Positions 22,573 to 34,019 of a stretch of 64,000 nt of DNA are shown here, piece by piece. Both the position numbers and the translations under genes were made by a program. A model generated the notes under the pieces. The model saw only the letters and a program-made list of their open reading frames with translations, did not search any database and was not told the origin of the DNA. Each line of letters starts with the position of its first letter. Within the stretch, counting starts at the first letter, position 1. Source of the DNA: Acheta domesticus (lineage: Eukaryota; Arthropoda; Insecta; Orthoptera; Gryllidae); contig JAHLJT010003656.1 in assembly GCA_031308135.1 (NCBI GenBank), forward strand, positions 75,876,698 through 75,940,697, read 5' to 3'.

Positions 22573-23133
22573 TACCGGGAGAGATGGCACAGTGCATTAA
22601 CCTGATGTCACTGCAGTCCCTCTGATCGGGAGGTCCTAGGTTCAAGTCCCGACGGCGGCAGGATTTTCGACACTAGCTTTTCGGCTAGGTCGAATTCAGT
22701 CGCTGTCTGGAGGAGAATTCTAGCGGCCGGCTGCTCTGGTCGATAGCTTTCCGTGATTTCTCCGATCAATAATTATAACACCAGGCGAATGCCGGAGCAG
22801 TACCCTAACAAACGGGCCACGTACCGCGCGCGATCTTTCCTTCCTCTTCCTCGTCCTATCCTCTCCACCTTACACACACACTTTTACTAACATGCACTAC
22901 ACTACCACACTTGCCGGGAGACCGGTCGGGAGCTCACAGCTTGTCAAGGCTGGGGTCCCGCTGGTGGGAGATAACTGGTTGAGGGAAGAGTCCCCGCTAG
23001 TCGGCGGTTGGTCGGCGCCAGATCTCGCCAACCAGCGGGGAAAAGATCACCGCCGCTTCCCGAGAACACGGACTACACTTACGGGACTAATCACTTAAGT
23101 AGTTGACGCCGCCCGGAAACACGAATCAATCAA
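22573..23133 (+). mobile_element. SINE-1 copy E, full length with target duplication
   Basis: TCGAATTTGG (22563-22572) and TCGAATATGG (23134-23143) flank a 561-bp unit and agree at 9 of 10 bases, so this is a retroposed copy with both ends defined. The head has an A-box-like TGGCACAGTGC near 22585 and a B box GGTTCAAGTCC near 22650. The body has the EcoRI-like GAGAATTCTAGCGGCC block, the central block, CGGGCCACGTACCGCGCGCG, a CT-rich segment, and ends in ACGAATCAATCAA. The length is unusual for a SINE, suggesting a composite of head, conserved central domain and a long LINE-like tail. Confidence 0.9.
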
Positions 23134-23143
23134 TCGAATATGG

Positions 23144-24637
23144 CGGAATAAGCAATGAAATGTTTGAGGTGGTGTAATTTCATTTCGTGACGTATTTACA
23201 TTGTATACGAAGATAAGAGGAATATGCGATATAACGAAGAATACGAAGTGACTCACAATTTTAGAGCAACACGCTTTGACAAACGCCTTAACCGGAGGAC
23301 ACATTTTTCAAGGGGGGGACTTCTTAACTGATTAATCGAGTACCAGGCTAACCAGTCTTCGATTAACCGGCTGGATAACCGGGATTTACGGTGATACTTT
23401 CATCTCTACAGGTCCGGCATGGGAAGCATTCCACACATCAAATACTACTATTTCTCCTTCCGTAGAGAATTCGTCGAGTTTTACTGCAGAGCATTAATTA
23501 CGAAGTGTGGCCCTTCAAAAAACTTGAAGTTTGACATCCATGACTCCCATGCAGTTGTAAGTTTTTTTATAAACTTTTATAAATCTTCAGAAAACTAAAC
23601 TTCAATTTCTATCTGTCAATTACTGAAGGAATAACTTGACTTCAAAGTGTACTACACGCTATTAATCGAATTCTCGAAAAACATATGGTAAATTTTATTT
23701 GGTAAATAATGGTGCTGAAGAATACCCACGGAGCGATAGGGATTCAAGATAAGTTTCCGCGAAAAAATTCGAAAAAACCCTTTGCCCCTTCCATATGCTA
23801 ACTTATAACTTTTTTATTACCAACAATTTTTACGTTTTTCACGACACACACTTGTGGTTTTGATATAAAGTAGAAATATCGAACGAAATATTCCCAAGGA
23901 AAGGTAATATAAGATGTTCTCAGAAAAACGTATCAAATTTCTCCTCAATAGTATCGCTTTTTTCATCTGTATTGTGTAGTATTCATATCGAGGCAATATT
24001 TTGCGATCGTCTTTCAACTTCAGAGTGTCACAGAGAAGAACCCTAACGTATTGACAAAATTTGTTCCGTAATGCAACTCGAAAATTCCTCTTTCGACCAT
24101 TTAACCCAGTCGATGTAGCGAAGCGTAAGTATGTGTTCGGATAAGTAGATGCCAAGAAGCCTTTGTTTTGTGTATATGTACGTCATGTGAGAATGAATAA
24201 GAATTTATTTGCAGATCGAACACTTTTTAAATATTCTTTACTTTCGCTCTCTACACTACAGTAACCGCAACAATACAAATCTCGAATGTTAAATTAATTA
24301 AAATCCATGTTTAAGTTTCTTTTCAGCCATAACTCTACACACACGTCAGTATTAAAGTGAGAAAGTGCTATTTCGAAGAATGTTTAAAGGTATATGCCAG
24401 AGGCGAGGAAATAAATTAATTTTGCACCCGAAAGTTGTAATGTGTTCTTGAATGTAGTACGCATTTTCGTACGAATGGATAGAAGAAAGTAAATATGTGA
24501 CGCGTACAACCATGTCAGAAGTTTTTGAGGTGAAACTTGGTAATGACGTCAGGAGTAAGATCTTGTTGGACCGATCCGGAGATCATTGAGAAGTTATGAT
24601 TTTGAGAAGTACAGCACAACAAGACCTTAGTATTTTA
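23144..24637. other. AT-rich DNA, nothing identified
   Basis: No gene or clear repeat. The frame at 23817-24155 (minus, 112 residues) is open by AT-rich chance and has no recognised domain. Confidence 0.45.
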
Positions 24638-24801
24638 AACATTAAATGATCACAGGTGTTGTCATTGCCAACGATGTTATTTATTTCAACAAGAGCAGCT
24701 TTCGATGCCTTAGCCACCATCATCAGTTTTCTGCTGTCTGGAAGCCACAAACGACTAAATAACATTGTTGGCAATGACAACACCTGTGATCATTTAATTT
24801 T
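24638..24801. repeat. Foldback repeat, 46-bp arms
   Basis: The left arm 24638-24683 and right arm 24756-24801 are reverse complements at 44 of 46 positions, with a 72-bp loop. Both arms contain GTTGTCATTGCCAAC. The loop includes a GATGCCTTAGCCACCATCATCAG word that resembles 31200-31230 and, from memory, segments commonly seen in arthropod retroelement UTRs. The near-perfect arms mean a recent inverted duplication or a foldback MITE. Similar short frames appear in both directions for this reason only. Confidence 0.9.
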
Positions 24802-25614
24802 AAATGACGACATTTCACCACTAAACCAATATTTTAAACATTTTCTGAAAAATAGCTGCAAAAATTCTTTAATTTTTACTTGAATACAGGAAAGTGCATT
24901 TATGTGCAAGGTATAGATTGGATTTTCATACAACCATACGGAATTTTAAAAATTGCGAATGTTCAACTGTTTTTCAAACCTATCATACCCCTCCAATATT
25001 GAAGCCTAAGCCAACATTTAAATATGAATGCAATTTATTCCTTTAAATTTAGATCTGCAGATGATGTCATTGACTTTTCAAAAATTATTATTATGCCCGA
25101 ATGTTGAATAATAACTCTTAATAGGAAGAAAAGTTTCAGTATGCTGTGCATTCTCACTCATTTCAAAAGTATTTCATTCTATGACTTATTTTTCTACTCC
25201 ATTGTACACATCATCATCTCCTATTTGTGAATTTCCTTTGAAATAAAATTAATGTCACTCTTCTTGGTATCATCAACTCCTAGTTGTGACTTTCCTATGA
25301 AACTAAATTAAAACTTCTTGGTATGGTAAATATTGCTCACGATTTTCAGAATTGGATAAAAATGAATAAATAGTTTCCTTTAATGAAAAAAAAAACGTAG
25401 AAAATCAGAACTTATTTTATTCAGAGCCATTGTATACATTAATAAAATTTAACAATGAAATTGCGGTGATTTGCGTGAACAACAGAAGAAAAGCTTATTT
25501 TTATTAACATTGTAAATAATATCACTTCAGTAGTTTATTTTTCTCCAAGCATTCTATATTCCATGTATTTGAGATATGAATAACATGCTACTTGAAAAAA
25601 AAAAGTAATCCTTA
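24802..25614. other. AT-rich DNA, nothing identified
   Basis: No gene seen. A repeated CTTGGTATSRTMAA word near 25262 and 25317 with similar sequence around it points to a small local duplication. Confidence 0.4.
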
Positions 25615-25955
25615 CAATCCCGCCATTCTGCCGCGTCCAACCTCCACCGCTCACCAAACCTTCACCACGCTCTACCTCCATTAATTCCAAAACTACACCC
25701 CCTCAACGCCCACTTCTCCGTAACCTCCACTCTCCCTACCTCCGCCACCCCCCATACCTTCGTTCTTTACTTCCACGTCCCCCCCCCCCAACCTCCACCG
25801 CTCCCAACTTCCACCCCGTCCAAATTTTCACCCCTCCCAACCTTCACCTCTCCCACCAAACCCCAACCACACTCACCTCCCACAACCTTCACCGCCCTCA
25901 ACTCCCAACCTTCATCACCCCCAACCTCCGCCACCCCCGCCATCGCTGTAACCTA
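25615..25955. repeat. C-rich low-complexity tract (CCAACCTYCACC)n
   Basis: About 340 bp of degenerate CCAACCTCCACCGCTC / CAACCTTCACC units, strongly C-rich on plus, with a C9 run near 25787. It leads into the CpG island on its right. Confidence 0.8.
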
Positions 25956-26250
25956 TTCGGATGCGGATTCGTTCCGCCCCGCCCCGTCCTGCCTCACCCT
26001 TCCCCGCCCCGCCCGCCGCTGCGGGCGACAGCGCCGACGGCGCGGGGCGACGCGGCGCGCGCGGGCGCGTTTTTGTGCTGGCAGTTCACTACGCGCGGAG
26101 GTGCGCTCTTTCTCGGAAGCTGTCAGCCGAGTTTAGAGGTAATGCGGGGGCGCCCGACGCCCAAAGCAGCGGAAAAACAGACTCCCGCGGCGACAACACG
26201 CCTGCCCTCGCCCCTCGCCTCCCTCCGCGCTTCGTTATTATAAGCTTTGC
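25956..26250. other. CpG island
   Basis: CpG-dense, with CGGCGCGGGGCGACGCGGCG near 26036. The 116-residue plus frame is compositional. A possible promoter, with no supporting exon. Confidence 0.45.
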
Positions 26251-26269
26251 AATTCCTCTCGCACCTCGA

Positions 26270-26301
<32 letters not shown>
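26270..26301. repeat. (ATT)n microsatellite
   Basis: TTATTATTATTATT run of about ten triplets, lying ~180 bp left of the truncated R4/Dong copy. Confidence 0.95.
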
Positions 26302-26302
<1 letters not shown>

Positions 26303-26476
26303 CAATATTAATATCAATTATTACTACTGCATAGGACCACGAGAACTTTTGCATTATCATTACTGAAACTTTATTAATGCTGTAGCATTATCCCTGGAGC
26401 ATAAAACTATAAGCAATAATAATAATATTAACAATATTAATGAAATAGTTATAATAATAAATAAATAATATTTATT

Positions 26477-26768
26477 TCTCTAATTCACGATTAAACATGT
26501 TATGAGCCGATTGAATATAAAACCTACTCCGGGTTCCCATCAGCTTCTTAAGAAGCTCATCCAGGGTTTGGGGGGTACCTCTACAATATTTTGAGGAACA
26601 AATCCCAAAGCTCCGAAAACTATCGCGACGACGTGCCCTTTTTACACCCCACATTCGGCTGATCTCGATGTCCAAACTCTTGTTTTCAAAACGTTTCTCT
26701 GCCTCCTTGGTTATGACGTTTTGATCACACTGTACAGCAATTTCTACTAGAAGATATGATATCATCAA
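26477..26768 (-). pseudogene. 5'-truncated R4/Dong-type LINE (C-terminal end + 3' UTR)
   Basis: The minus-strand frame (26472-26768) aligns with the C-terminal part of the intact protein at 46694-50299: the endonuclease-domain words CDQNV.TKEAEKR, then KSLDIEISRMWGVK. Downstream, YCRGTPQ and the 3' UTR word AGTAGATTTTATATTCA also correspond. Relative to the full copy about 65 bp before the 3' UTR are missing. Only the last ~100 codons remain, the usual result of incomplete reverse transcription. Both sides are AAT/TAA-rich, matching the target preference inferred for the full copy. Confidence 0.88.
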
Positions 26769-26771
26769 AAT

Positions 26772-26827
26772 TATAATAATAATAATAATAATAATAATAA
26801 TTATTATTATTATTATTATTAATAATT

Positions 26828-26884
<57 letters not shown>

Positions 26885-26909
26885 TAATAATAATAATAAT
26901 AATAATAGT
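26772..26909. repeat. Inverted (AAT)n/(ATT)n microsatellite
   Basis: A run of (TAA/AAT) triplets turns into (ATT) at about 26800 and back into (AAT) near 26828, so the first part is self-complementary for over 40 bases. It adjoins the 5' side of the truncated LINE and is probably its target microsatellite, enlarged by slippage. Confidence 0.9.
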
Positions 26910-28435
26910 ATTATTAAAGTTTGTTGAAATTCGTAAGCACGATTATGTAGATTCCCGATTTGGAATTCTCACGAAGAAGTTAAGTTTCCATTGAGCATAA
27001 TTGCAGATAATTCCATCGATATTATTAAATTACCCAGTAAGAACGGTCGTTTAAATTACAGCGGGTAGAATGTTCATGCTCTTATCTAAAATATATTCTT
27101 ACCTTAATTTTAGTTTCATATTTAGTGACGTATATTCTTGCGTTCTTATTAATTCTCGAAATAACTGTTGGACAATTCGAAGTAATAATTAAATAAATCG
27201 ATAAATAAAAAGGCAAAACAATATTAAATGGGGATACATTGTATAAACGGTTTAAAGAAGCGCACGAGAAATAAGAGCTATGTTAACTCTACAGACGACA
27301 TGAACGAAACCAATTTTTTTTTACAGACTTGCGGGAGTTTTGTATTGCTGTGAATGGATTCTGAGAGATACTTTCCATATTTGTAACTTTGAATATTAAT
27401 TATCATTTAAGTCACTGCCAAGAGAGTATTAATTTGTAAATAGCATTTTCTTTTTTCCGTAAGTTTAATCCAGTTGAAATATATGTATCATATCAATTTC
27501 TGGGACTCTTTCTTTAGATTGATATCAATAGGGCAATGCTAATACATACTGTTGTTTTTTCATATTTGTCTTGGGGAACAATAAACAAGTTCAAAACAAA
27601 TAGTAAAAGTAGTGAGAATCTGAAGTTTTAGATTAAGACAGAAGACAAGTTTATCCTCTCTTCCTAAGAATGGGGCAGCATCAGCAATCCAAATTGGAAT
27701 TTCCTACAGCCTGAAGATATATTACATTACACAATATTTCCAATAAATTAAATTATAAATAAAATAGCAATTCTTATGATGACTAAATATAACAAAGATA
27801 AAGGAACCATATTATGGCCATCTCGGTTCTAGTTCTACTCGACATTTTCACTATTTTGTCTGGATTTCGAAATATTTTTAAATAATGAGTATATAGTCGT
27901 TCATGCAGACTCCTGTTAGTTGTTATAACTAGACGGGACAAGACCTGCAATCAATACAAACAGCCAAGCGTATGATATAGGGAAACGAATTACCAAACTT
28001 CGGAGAGCAAAATCATCCTTGGAACAAATACAATTCAAATTTGACCTATAAATCGAGCGATATACATAATTTAGAGAATTATGTACTGTTTACTTTCTCA
28101 CTTCACTACGTAAGTAATAAAACGTATTCGTAATTAATGCTTGAATTCGATGAAATTTTTTTTTTAAATTCTCATGTAATTATTGTAATTCTTTCTAGGT
28201 ATAGAGCAAAAGACACTTTAAAAAAGCGCACATCTAATTTTCTTTGATCTCCCTGACTTTTCGTAAATAGCAAAAAAGTTAGACGTAAGGCGAGAAAGTA
28301 TGTGCTGCAGCACTAGTTTAATTGAGGATAAAAAAAAGCATTTCATCTCAACTGGTTTGCACGGCGAGAGGAAGGTGAAAAGTGGGAGTAACTTTCATTT
28401 ATTTTTGTTTCAGCGTTTTCTTGAAGAGTCTTCCC
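26910..28435. other. AT-rich DNA, nothing identified
   Basis: A donor-like AAGGTAAGAAT lies on the minus strand near 27104-27114, alone. No gene or repeat was recognised. Confidence 0.45.
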
Positions 28436-28854
28436 CTTGGCGCGACGCAAGCTCAACGAAGAAGCCCTTAAGAGTTCGCTCCGCCGCCGACGCAACTTCG
28501 GGCGCGGCGTTGAGTCGGCGGAGGAGGGAAAGCGCAGCGACAGTCGGTGACGGAATGCAGAGGAAGCCGGCAGGCGGGGATTCGTGGGTGTGCTGGGGAG
28601 AGGGAGGGCGGGAAACGAGAGGAGGCGGGGTGGGGAGGGAGGGCGCCCATCACGCGATGTCGTTAGCGGAAAGCGAGCGCCGACAAGGGCGTGGGCGGGG
28701 CGCGGCGGTCATCGATTCAGCAGGCCGTGAGCACTGGCCGCCGCGCCGCGCCGCTCTCAAACGGCGCCGTCCCCGCCTTCTCTGTCCCGGCTTCATCTCC
28801 GCGTCCTCGTCCGCCTCCACCTCCGCTACGCTATTTACAATTTCACGTCCGGCT
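28436..28854. other. CpG island
   Basis: GC- and CpG-rich with GGAGGCGGGG and CGCCGCGCCGCGCC words. It continues into the 22-bp minisatellite. A long frame (28300-29472 plus) spans island and minisatellite but shows no domain and is not called. Confidence 0.45.
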
Positions 28855-29317
28855 CTATCTCCACTTCCTACCCTATCTATCTCCACCTCCTACCCTGTCT
28901 ATCTCCACCTCCTACCCTGTCTATCTCCACCTCCTACCCTGTCTATCTCCACCTCCTACCCTGTCTATCTCCACCTCCTACCCTGTCTATCTCCACCTCC
29001 TACCCTGTCTATCTCCACCTCCTACCCTGTCTATCTCCACCTCCTACCCTGTCTATCTCCACCTCCTACCCTGTCTATCTCCACCTCCTACCCTGTCTAT
29101 CTCCACCTCCTACCCTGTCTATCTCCACCTCCTACCCTGTCTATCTCCACCTCCTACCCTGTCTATCTCCACCTCCTACCCTGTCTATCTCCACCTCCTA
29201 CCCTGTCTATCTCCACCTCCTACCCTGTCTATCTCCACCTCCTACCCTGTCTATCTCCACCTCCTACCCTGTCTATCTCCACCTTCTACTCTATCTCCAC
29301 CTTCTACTCTATCTCCA
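28855..29317. repeat. 22-bp minisatellite, 19 units plus variants
   Basis: CTATCTCCACCTCCTACCCTGT repeats 19 times from 28855 to 29272, nearly without substitution, then decays into shorter CTATCTCCACCTTCTACT units. The array is pyrimidine-only apart from A and G singles. Because 22 is not a multiple of three, a 22-residue peptide repeat (about SISTSYPVYLHLLPCLSPP) reads through in every plus frame. I regard the 390- and 257-residue frames as by-products. Confidence 0.95.
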
Positions 29318-29464
29318 ATTCAATATTTTCCTCCACGTGCACTCTCTACTTCATCTCCAATTCAAACTCCAACTACATCTCCACTTCCTATTATATCTCC
29401 ATTTCCATATCCACCTCCCACTTCATCTCCAATTCCACTTCCTGCAGTTCGCTGTTATTTGTAA

Positions 29465-31497
29465 ATGTCTAATGCATATTTCGAAACATTTGCAAATGTT
29501 TCATAAAATGTTTGAAAACTCTAAACGATTTCTCATGAAATGGAAACAAATGTTGTCGCTTTGATATCTTAAACCACAAAAACCAGTAAAAACATATTAT
29601 GAAATGGATCCTTACTTCTGTAAGAATCGATTTCATAATACTCGCGTAGACTGTTCAAAACACTTTTCATTCTCCCTGGTCATCTTCAACGGTTTACTTA
29701 ATAGCCGGGAGTAATTAGCATATTAACTAACATTAAGCGATTAATTATATTCATGTATTGTTTAATGTAGTGTTCCCCAGGTTTTTTATATTATACCACT
29801 CCAGAAAATGTTTTCAAAAGTACAAAAAGAGTAATCATTGTCAGGATTTGCAGTTGTCAGTAACGCAATTGTCAATATCAATGATAGAAATGCTCAACTT
29901 TCAATAAAACGAAAAGAAATTGCTTCTGTCCCATTTATTTCCTTCTCTGCACTTTTGTCATCCATCATTTTAGCCTCTGAATTCGGAAGAACCAACGCGA
30001 CATTTTCTCTGCGCTTTTCTTTCCATTCTCTGGTAACAATATTCAAAAATATGTAGCACTTCCTACATAAATGAAAAGCAACTGATTTAACGATTCCAAC
30101 GTCATTTTATCCTTCTTCTTCTTTTCCGCAAATGGGATAATAGGAAACGCCTCAAAAGTTTCGTAACATTCTCTTAACCTTCGCCATTTTCAATTTGCTT
30201 CTAAAAATATACCAGGAAACTTAACGTATCAAAGTAGATGAAAAACACTTGATCTTCTTTCTTGAATATCTTAGATTTAAATTCACACGAACTGTGTATA
30301 AGAATTAGATTTCTACAACGGTCCGGCTTGGCACACGCGAAGGAAATCCAAGTTTATGGAATTGGAATGGTGGTTGTTCGTGACTGTATTTCTCGTCGTT
30401 TTCAGTACAGCAGATCAATATTCATCTCGTATGGTACACACGTTTCAGCTAATATACTGCTTTTATTTTGATTGAGAAGGCAAGGGTTTTACGTATATGG
30501 AAGGAAGAGTTTACGATGTATGTCTGAATGTCCGATCAGTACATCCGGATGTCCAATTAAGTGTTAAAATTAATTTATCCAGATTTAGTGTGCAGAGAAG
30601 GGGGTAAGAAAATTCATAAAGTGAAAAATAACTCAGTCATCACTGTAGTCACTGAGACTGAAACTACAAAATTATCCGGAGCATTTACTAAGAACCTGAG
30701 AAACATTGTTTCAATGTTTTAGACAGAAAATTTTAAGGACCACGCATTAAAGGCTCAAGGTAAGTACAAATTCTGCGAACTTTCTGTGGTATTGCACAGC
30801 ATTTTACTTTCGATAACGTTCGTTTTATCTGGAAAAACATTGCGACTCTACTTTGTCTGCGCGATCTTAAAAATTGAGGGAAGACTGCATATTATATTAA
30901 AGAACATCGATTTAAGTTCTTAAATGGGCATCTGAGTGTTCTTTCATCATTTACGGTCATTGCGGTAATCATTATACATAAATTTCCTTTTTCAATACTT
31001 CAGCGCATTGTAATAATCGAAAGTAGACGGAGCTTGTAAGTTCAACGACAATATTATATTAATTTAAATCTACCAATTATGAGATATAACGTATACATTG
31101 ATTTAAATGTATAGTAATGTACAGATGTACAGTTGACATTTCAAATATTTGAATCAAGGCACTGATGTTGCCAACATTTGTATTTGATACACGAGAACCT
31201 TCTAATGGCTTAGCAATCATCAGATCCGCTGATTGGAACTTACGACTGACAATGTGGGACTCAAAACGACACAACTTTTCTCTCACTGTCCCAGAAACTT
31301 TCCACCAGCAGTTAAACTCCCTTTTATCGAGTATCATATCTTGCCACCGTAACGTAAACAATCTACCTTAGTCACCCTGTGTTGGTTAATGTGCAAATTA
31401 TCCGGGTTAAGTCCGAAGTATGTTCAATGAAAATACTTCGGGTAACAGTGTTCATATTTCGAAATGTATCTACCTACTATCATTTATAATACACAAA

Positions 31498-31498
<1 letters not shown>
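29465..31498. other. AT-rich DNA, nothing identified
   Basis: No gene seen. Around 31160-31245 there is weak similarity to the foldback loop at 24690-24750 (TGGCTTAGCAATCATCAG), suggesting a shared old element. Confidence 0.4.

Positions 31499-31542
<44 letters not shown>
31499..31542. repeat. (CA)n microsatellite
   Basis: ACACACACAC run of about twenty dinucleotides. Confidence 0.97.
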
Positions 31543-31544
<2 letters not shown>

Positions 31545-31794
31545 TATAATTAATAAAAACATGGCCCAGTTAGGAACATCGCTAGGTAGCAAAAGTATCA
31601 TTAATCTGACCCTAAAATGTCAAATAAATATATACAAACATATAACATTTTGTAATACCAGTAACTGCTTAAAATTGTGGAAGGATCACAGCACGTAGGT
31701 CTACAACGCTGCGAAAAGTTTCACTTGATTCGTTTCTACCATGAGATTTCGGAAAATACGAAATCAACAATATTATCTAATTATTTTATCAGGT

Positions 31795-32110
31795 GTGTGA
31801 GTGCTATAGTGTGTGGTTGAGAATTCGCACATGGATCACTGTTATTGTCTGGAAAGTCCTAGCTTCCAGTCTTGAGAGTGGCCTTCTAGAGGCAATTGGC
31901 GGGTCGTTTCCAACTTCTTCCCATCCACTCCAGGTGGACGCCAGAGTAGTACCTTGAAGCACAAACTACGGATTGAGCGCACTCCATTTTTCCCCAACCA
32001 GTTCTGATTCCCAGTCCCAGCTCCTAGCGAAGGGCTTATCCCCCTGCGGTCAATCCCCCTGATTACGAAAGACTCGGATTAATGGTACTGGGATGTTAGG
32101 TCAATGCCGA
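31795..32110 (+). mobile_element. Diverged SINE-like element
   Basis: CCACTCCAGGTGGACGCCAGAGTAGTACCTTG near 31926-31957 resembles the SINE-1 central block (CACCAGGCGAATGCCGGAGTAGTACC), preceded by GGTCGTTTCCAAC in the place of GTGGTTTCTCC. A TCCTAGCTTCCAGTC word near 31857 may be a decayed B box. The match is partial and boundaries are guesses. Confidence 0.4.
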
Positions 32111-32261
32111 GACACGGATGTGAGGCCATCAGATAGAAAGTGAAGAACCTGTTTCAATATTAGGTGGAACACCGCGAATCGCTGTCAATTAGGGAGACCT
32201 CTTTGATGTTTATGCATTACAAGTTCAAGCGACCTCTGGCCACATTAATATTAGCTCGTGC

Positions 32262-32925
32262 ACTAAGAGCAAGAAGAGAAAAGTAGTAGGAAACAGGAGA
32301 ACAACAAGAAAAAGGACAAATAAAATAAATAGGAGTAGGATAAGAAAAAGTAGGAGAAGAAAAATAATTAGGAAGAAAAACTAGAAAAGTAGGAGAAGAA
32401 AAAGTAGATGGAGAAGGAGGGCAGAAAAGGAGAAGTATAAAAATAAGGTAAAGAAGGAAAAGGAGAGGATACAAAAAAATTGTCGAGGAGCTTTGACAGC
32501 AAAGGAGGAGGAGGGAGAGATGAAGAAGAAAAAAGAGAAGAAGAAGGGAAGGAGGTGAAGGAGAAGAGTAGGAGAAGAAGGTGAATGGAAGGGGAAGGGA
32601 AGGAGAAGGGAAAGAGAACGGAAAGGAAGGAGAGGGGAAAGAAGGAGAAGAGAACAGAAGGGAAGGAGAAGAGAACAGAAGGGAAGGAGAAGAGAACAGA
32701 AGGGAAGGAGGAGATGGAGAAGAAGAAGAAGGAGAATGGAAGGAGAAGGAGAAAGGAAGGAGGAGGAGAAAGGAAGGAGAAGGAGAAAGGAAGGAGGAGG
32801 AGAAGGGAAGGAGAGGGAAAGGGAAAGAGAAGGAGAAGAAGAGAACAGAAGGAAAGGACAATGAGGAAAAGAAGAAGAAGAAGAAGAGAAGGAGAAGGAG
32901 AAGCAGAAGAAACTTTATTCTGCTT
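32262..32925. repeat. ~650-bp polypurine tract (GAAGGAGAA-type repeats)
   Basis: Almost only A and G on plus over ~650 bases, with GGAAGGAGAAGAGAACAGAA units repeated in tandem at 32640-32705. Long frames on all strands (up to 291 residues) consist of Glu/Gly/Lys/Arg or Ser/Phe/Leu/Pro and are artefacts. Such mirror-rich polypurine DNA can form triplex (H-DNA) in vitro. Confidence 0.95.
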
Positions 32926-32999
32926 CAAGTACTTGACCGGACGCGGGTATCCCCGTATCCAAGACCAAAACCAACCCCGAGCCCACGGCCTGATTAGCG

Positions 33000-33440
33000 C
33001 CACCCAGCAGCGCCGCTCGAAAACAAGGGCCGGAGCGCCCCGCCCCGTTACGGCTTCATCCGAGGCGTCTCCCGTGTCAATGGGCCGCCGCCGCCGCCGC
33101 CTCCGCCGCCGCGCTCGTTCACTCGCCCACCCGCCCGCTCACACATCCCTCCCGGCGCGGCGGCGGCGGAGGCGTCGCGACGGGGAAAAAGCGAGCCTCA
33201 CGCCGCGCTTCCGACGCCGTCACTCACCCCCACCCCCTCTCCCCCCTCGACCCTCCCGCGGGGGGGGGGGCGACGGGTGCATGCGTCACGTCAGCGCAGC
33301 GGCCCGCGCTGGCACTCAACCCGTCACCCGGTGCCTTATCGCCCTGGGCACGGCCGCCGCTTCTTCTTCGGGGCCCCGACGCAGGTGCGAGGCAGAAGAG
33401 TGGGGGCACAAGGGGGGGGGGGTTAATGGACTCGCAGCCA
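33000..33440. other. CpG island with G-rich runs
   Basis: CpG-dense with GCCGCCGCCGCCGCC near 33085 and poly-G runs near 33258 and 33411. The part from 33300 is duplicated at lower identity downstream. Confidence 0.45.
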
Positions 33441-33701
33441 CTTCATTAGAGGTCAACTGAGACTCGAAAAACCAAATTTAAAGAGGCAAAGAAACGATAT
33501 GTGGACAAATGTGAAATAAAAAGATATTTAAAGAATGAATGGCGGCAAATAGAACGCACAACCACTTCGGCATAAATCAATTGAGAAACAATAATACAGA
33601 GAAACCGCCTTTAACCGCAACGACCCGCGCTGGCAGTAAACTTTTCACCGGTACCGTATCTCCCTGGCCAGGGCAGAAGGCCCGAACTCAGGTGCGAAGA
33701 C

Positions 33702-33932
33702 CATATTAACAAGTTACAGATGATCCAAAATAAATGTCTTAGAAAAATCATCAAGGCCCCGTGATTGATTAGTTACCAACAATTACACAGAGAGCTCAAA
33801 ATCAAACTCCCCCACGACTACGTTTTAAAAATATCCAAAAACGTCTACAAAATACTGCCCGACGCACCTGCCACCAAAACATACCATCTAGATCAGACAT
33901 ACGAACACCCTCGCACAATAATTTCATGGTAG
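33702..33932 (+). pseudogene. Jockey-like LINE fragment (C-terminal part of pol)
   Basis: The frame reads HINKLQMIQNKCLRKIIKAP, a stop, then QQLHRELKIK and onward to a stop at 33930. The KLQ.IQNKCLR.I..AP(W) motif followed by LH.(D/E)L is characteristic of the region after the RT domain in jockey-clade elements. The TGA sits where the family has Trp (TGG), so one base change broke it. No RT or endonuclease part remains nearby. It lies between duplicated segments, so it may have moved with them. Confidence 0.75.
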
Positions 33933-34019
33933 CTAAAATATGTTTTCAACCCCCCTAAAACTCAAGACAAATTCTACCAGCATTAGAATCCTACAACACC
34001 TTGAATCAAATTATAATCT

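Noticed and set aside
23340..23392. Pogo-like end (GATTAACCGGCTGGATAACC)
   Set aside because: Suggestive of a Tigger-type terminus, but no matching opposite end was found.
28300..29472. 390-residue frame as a gene
   Set aside because: Most of it is the 22-bp minisatellite, and the remainder is CpG-island composition without a domain.
32217..33460. Four long frames of 138-291 residues as genes
   Set aside because: The polypurine tract lacks T on one strand and so lacks stops; the content is Glu/Lys/Arg/Gly or Ser/Phe/Pro only.
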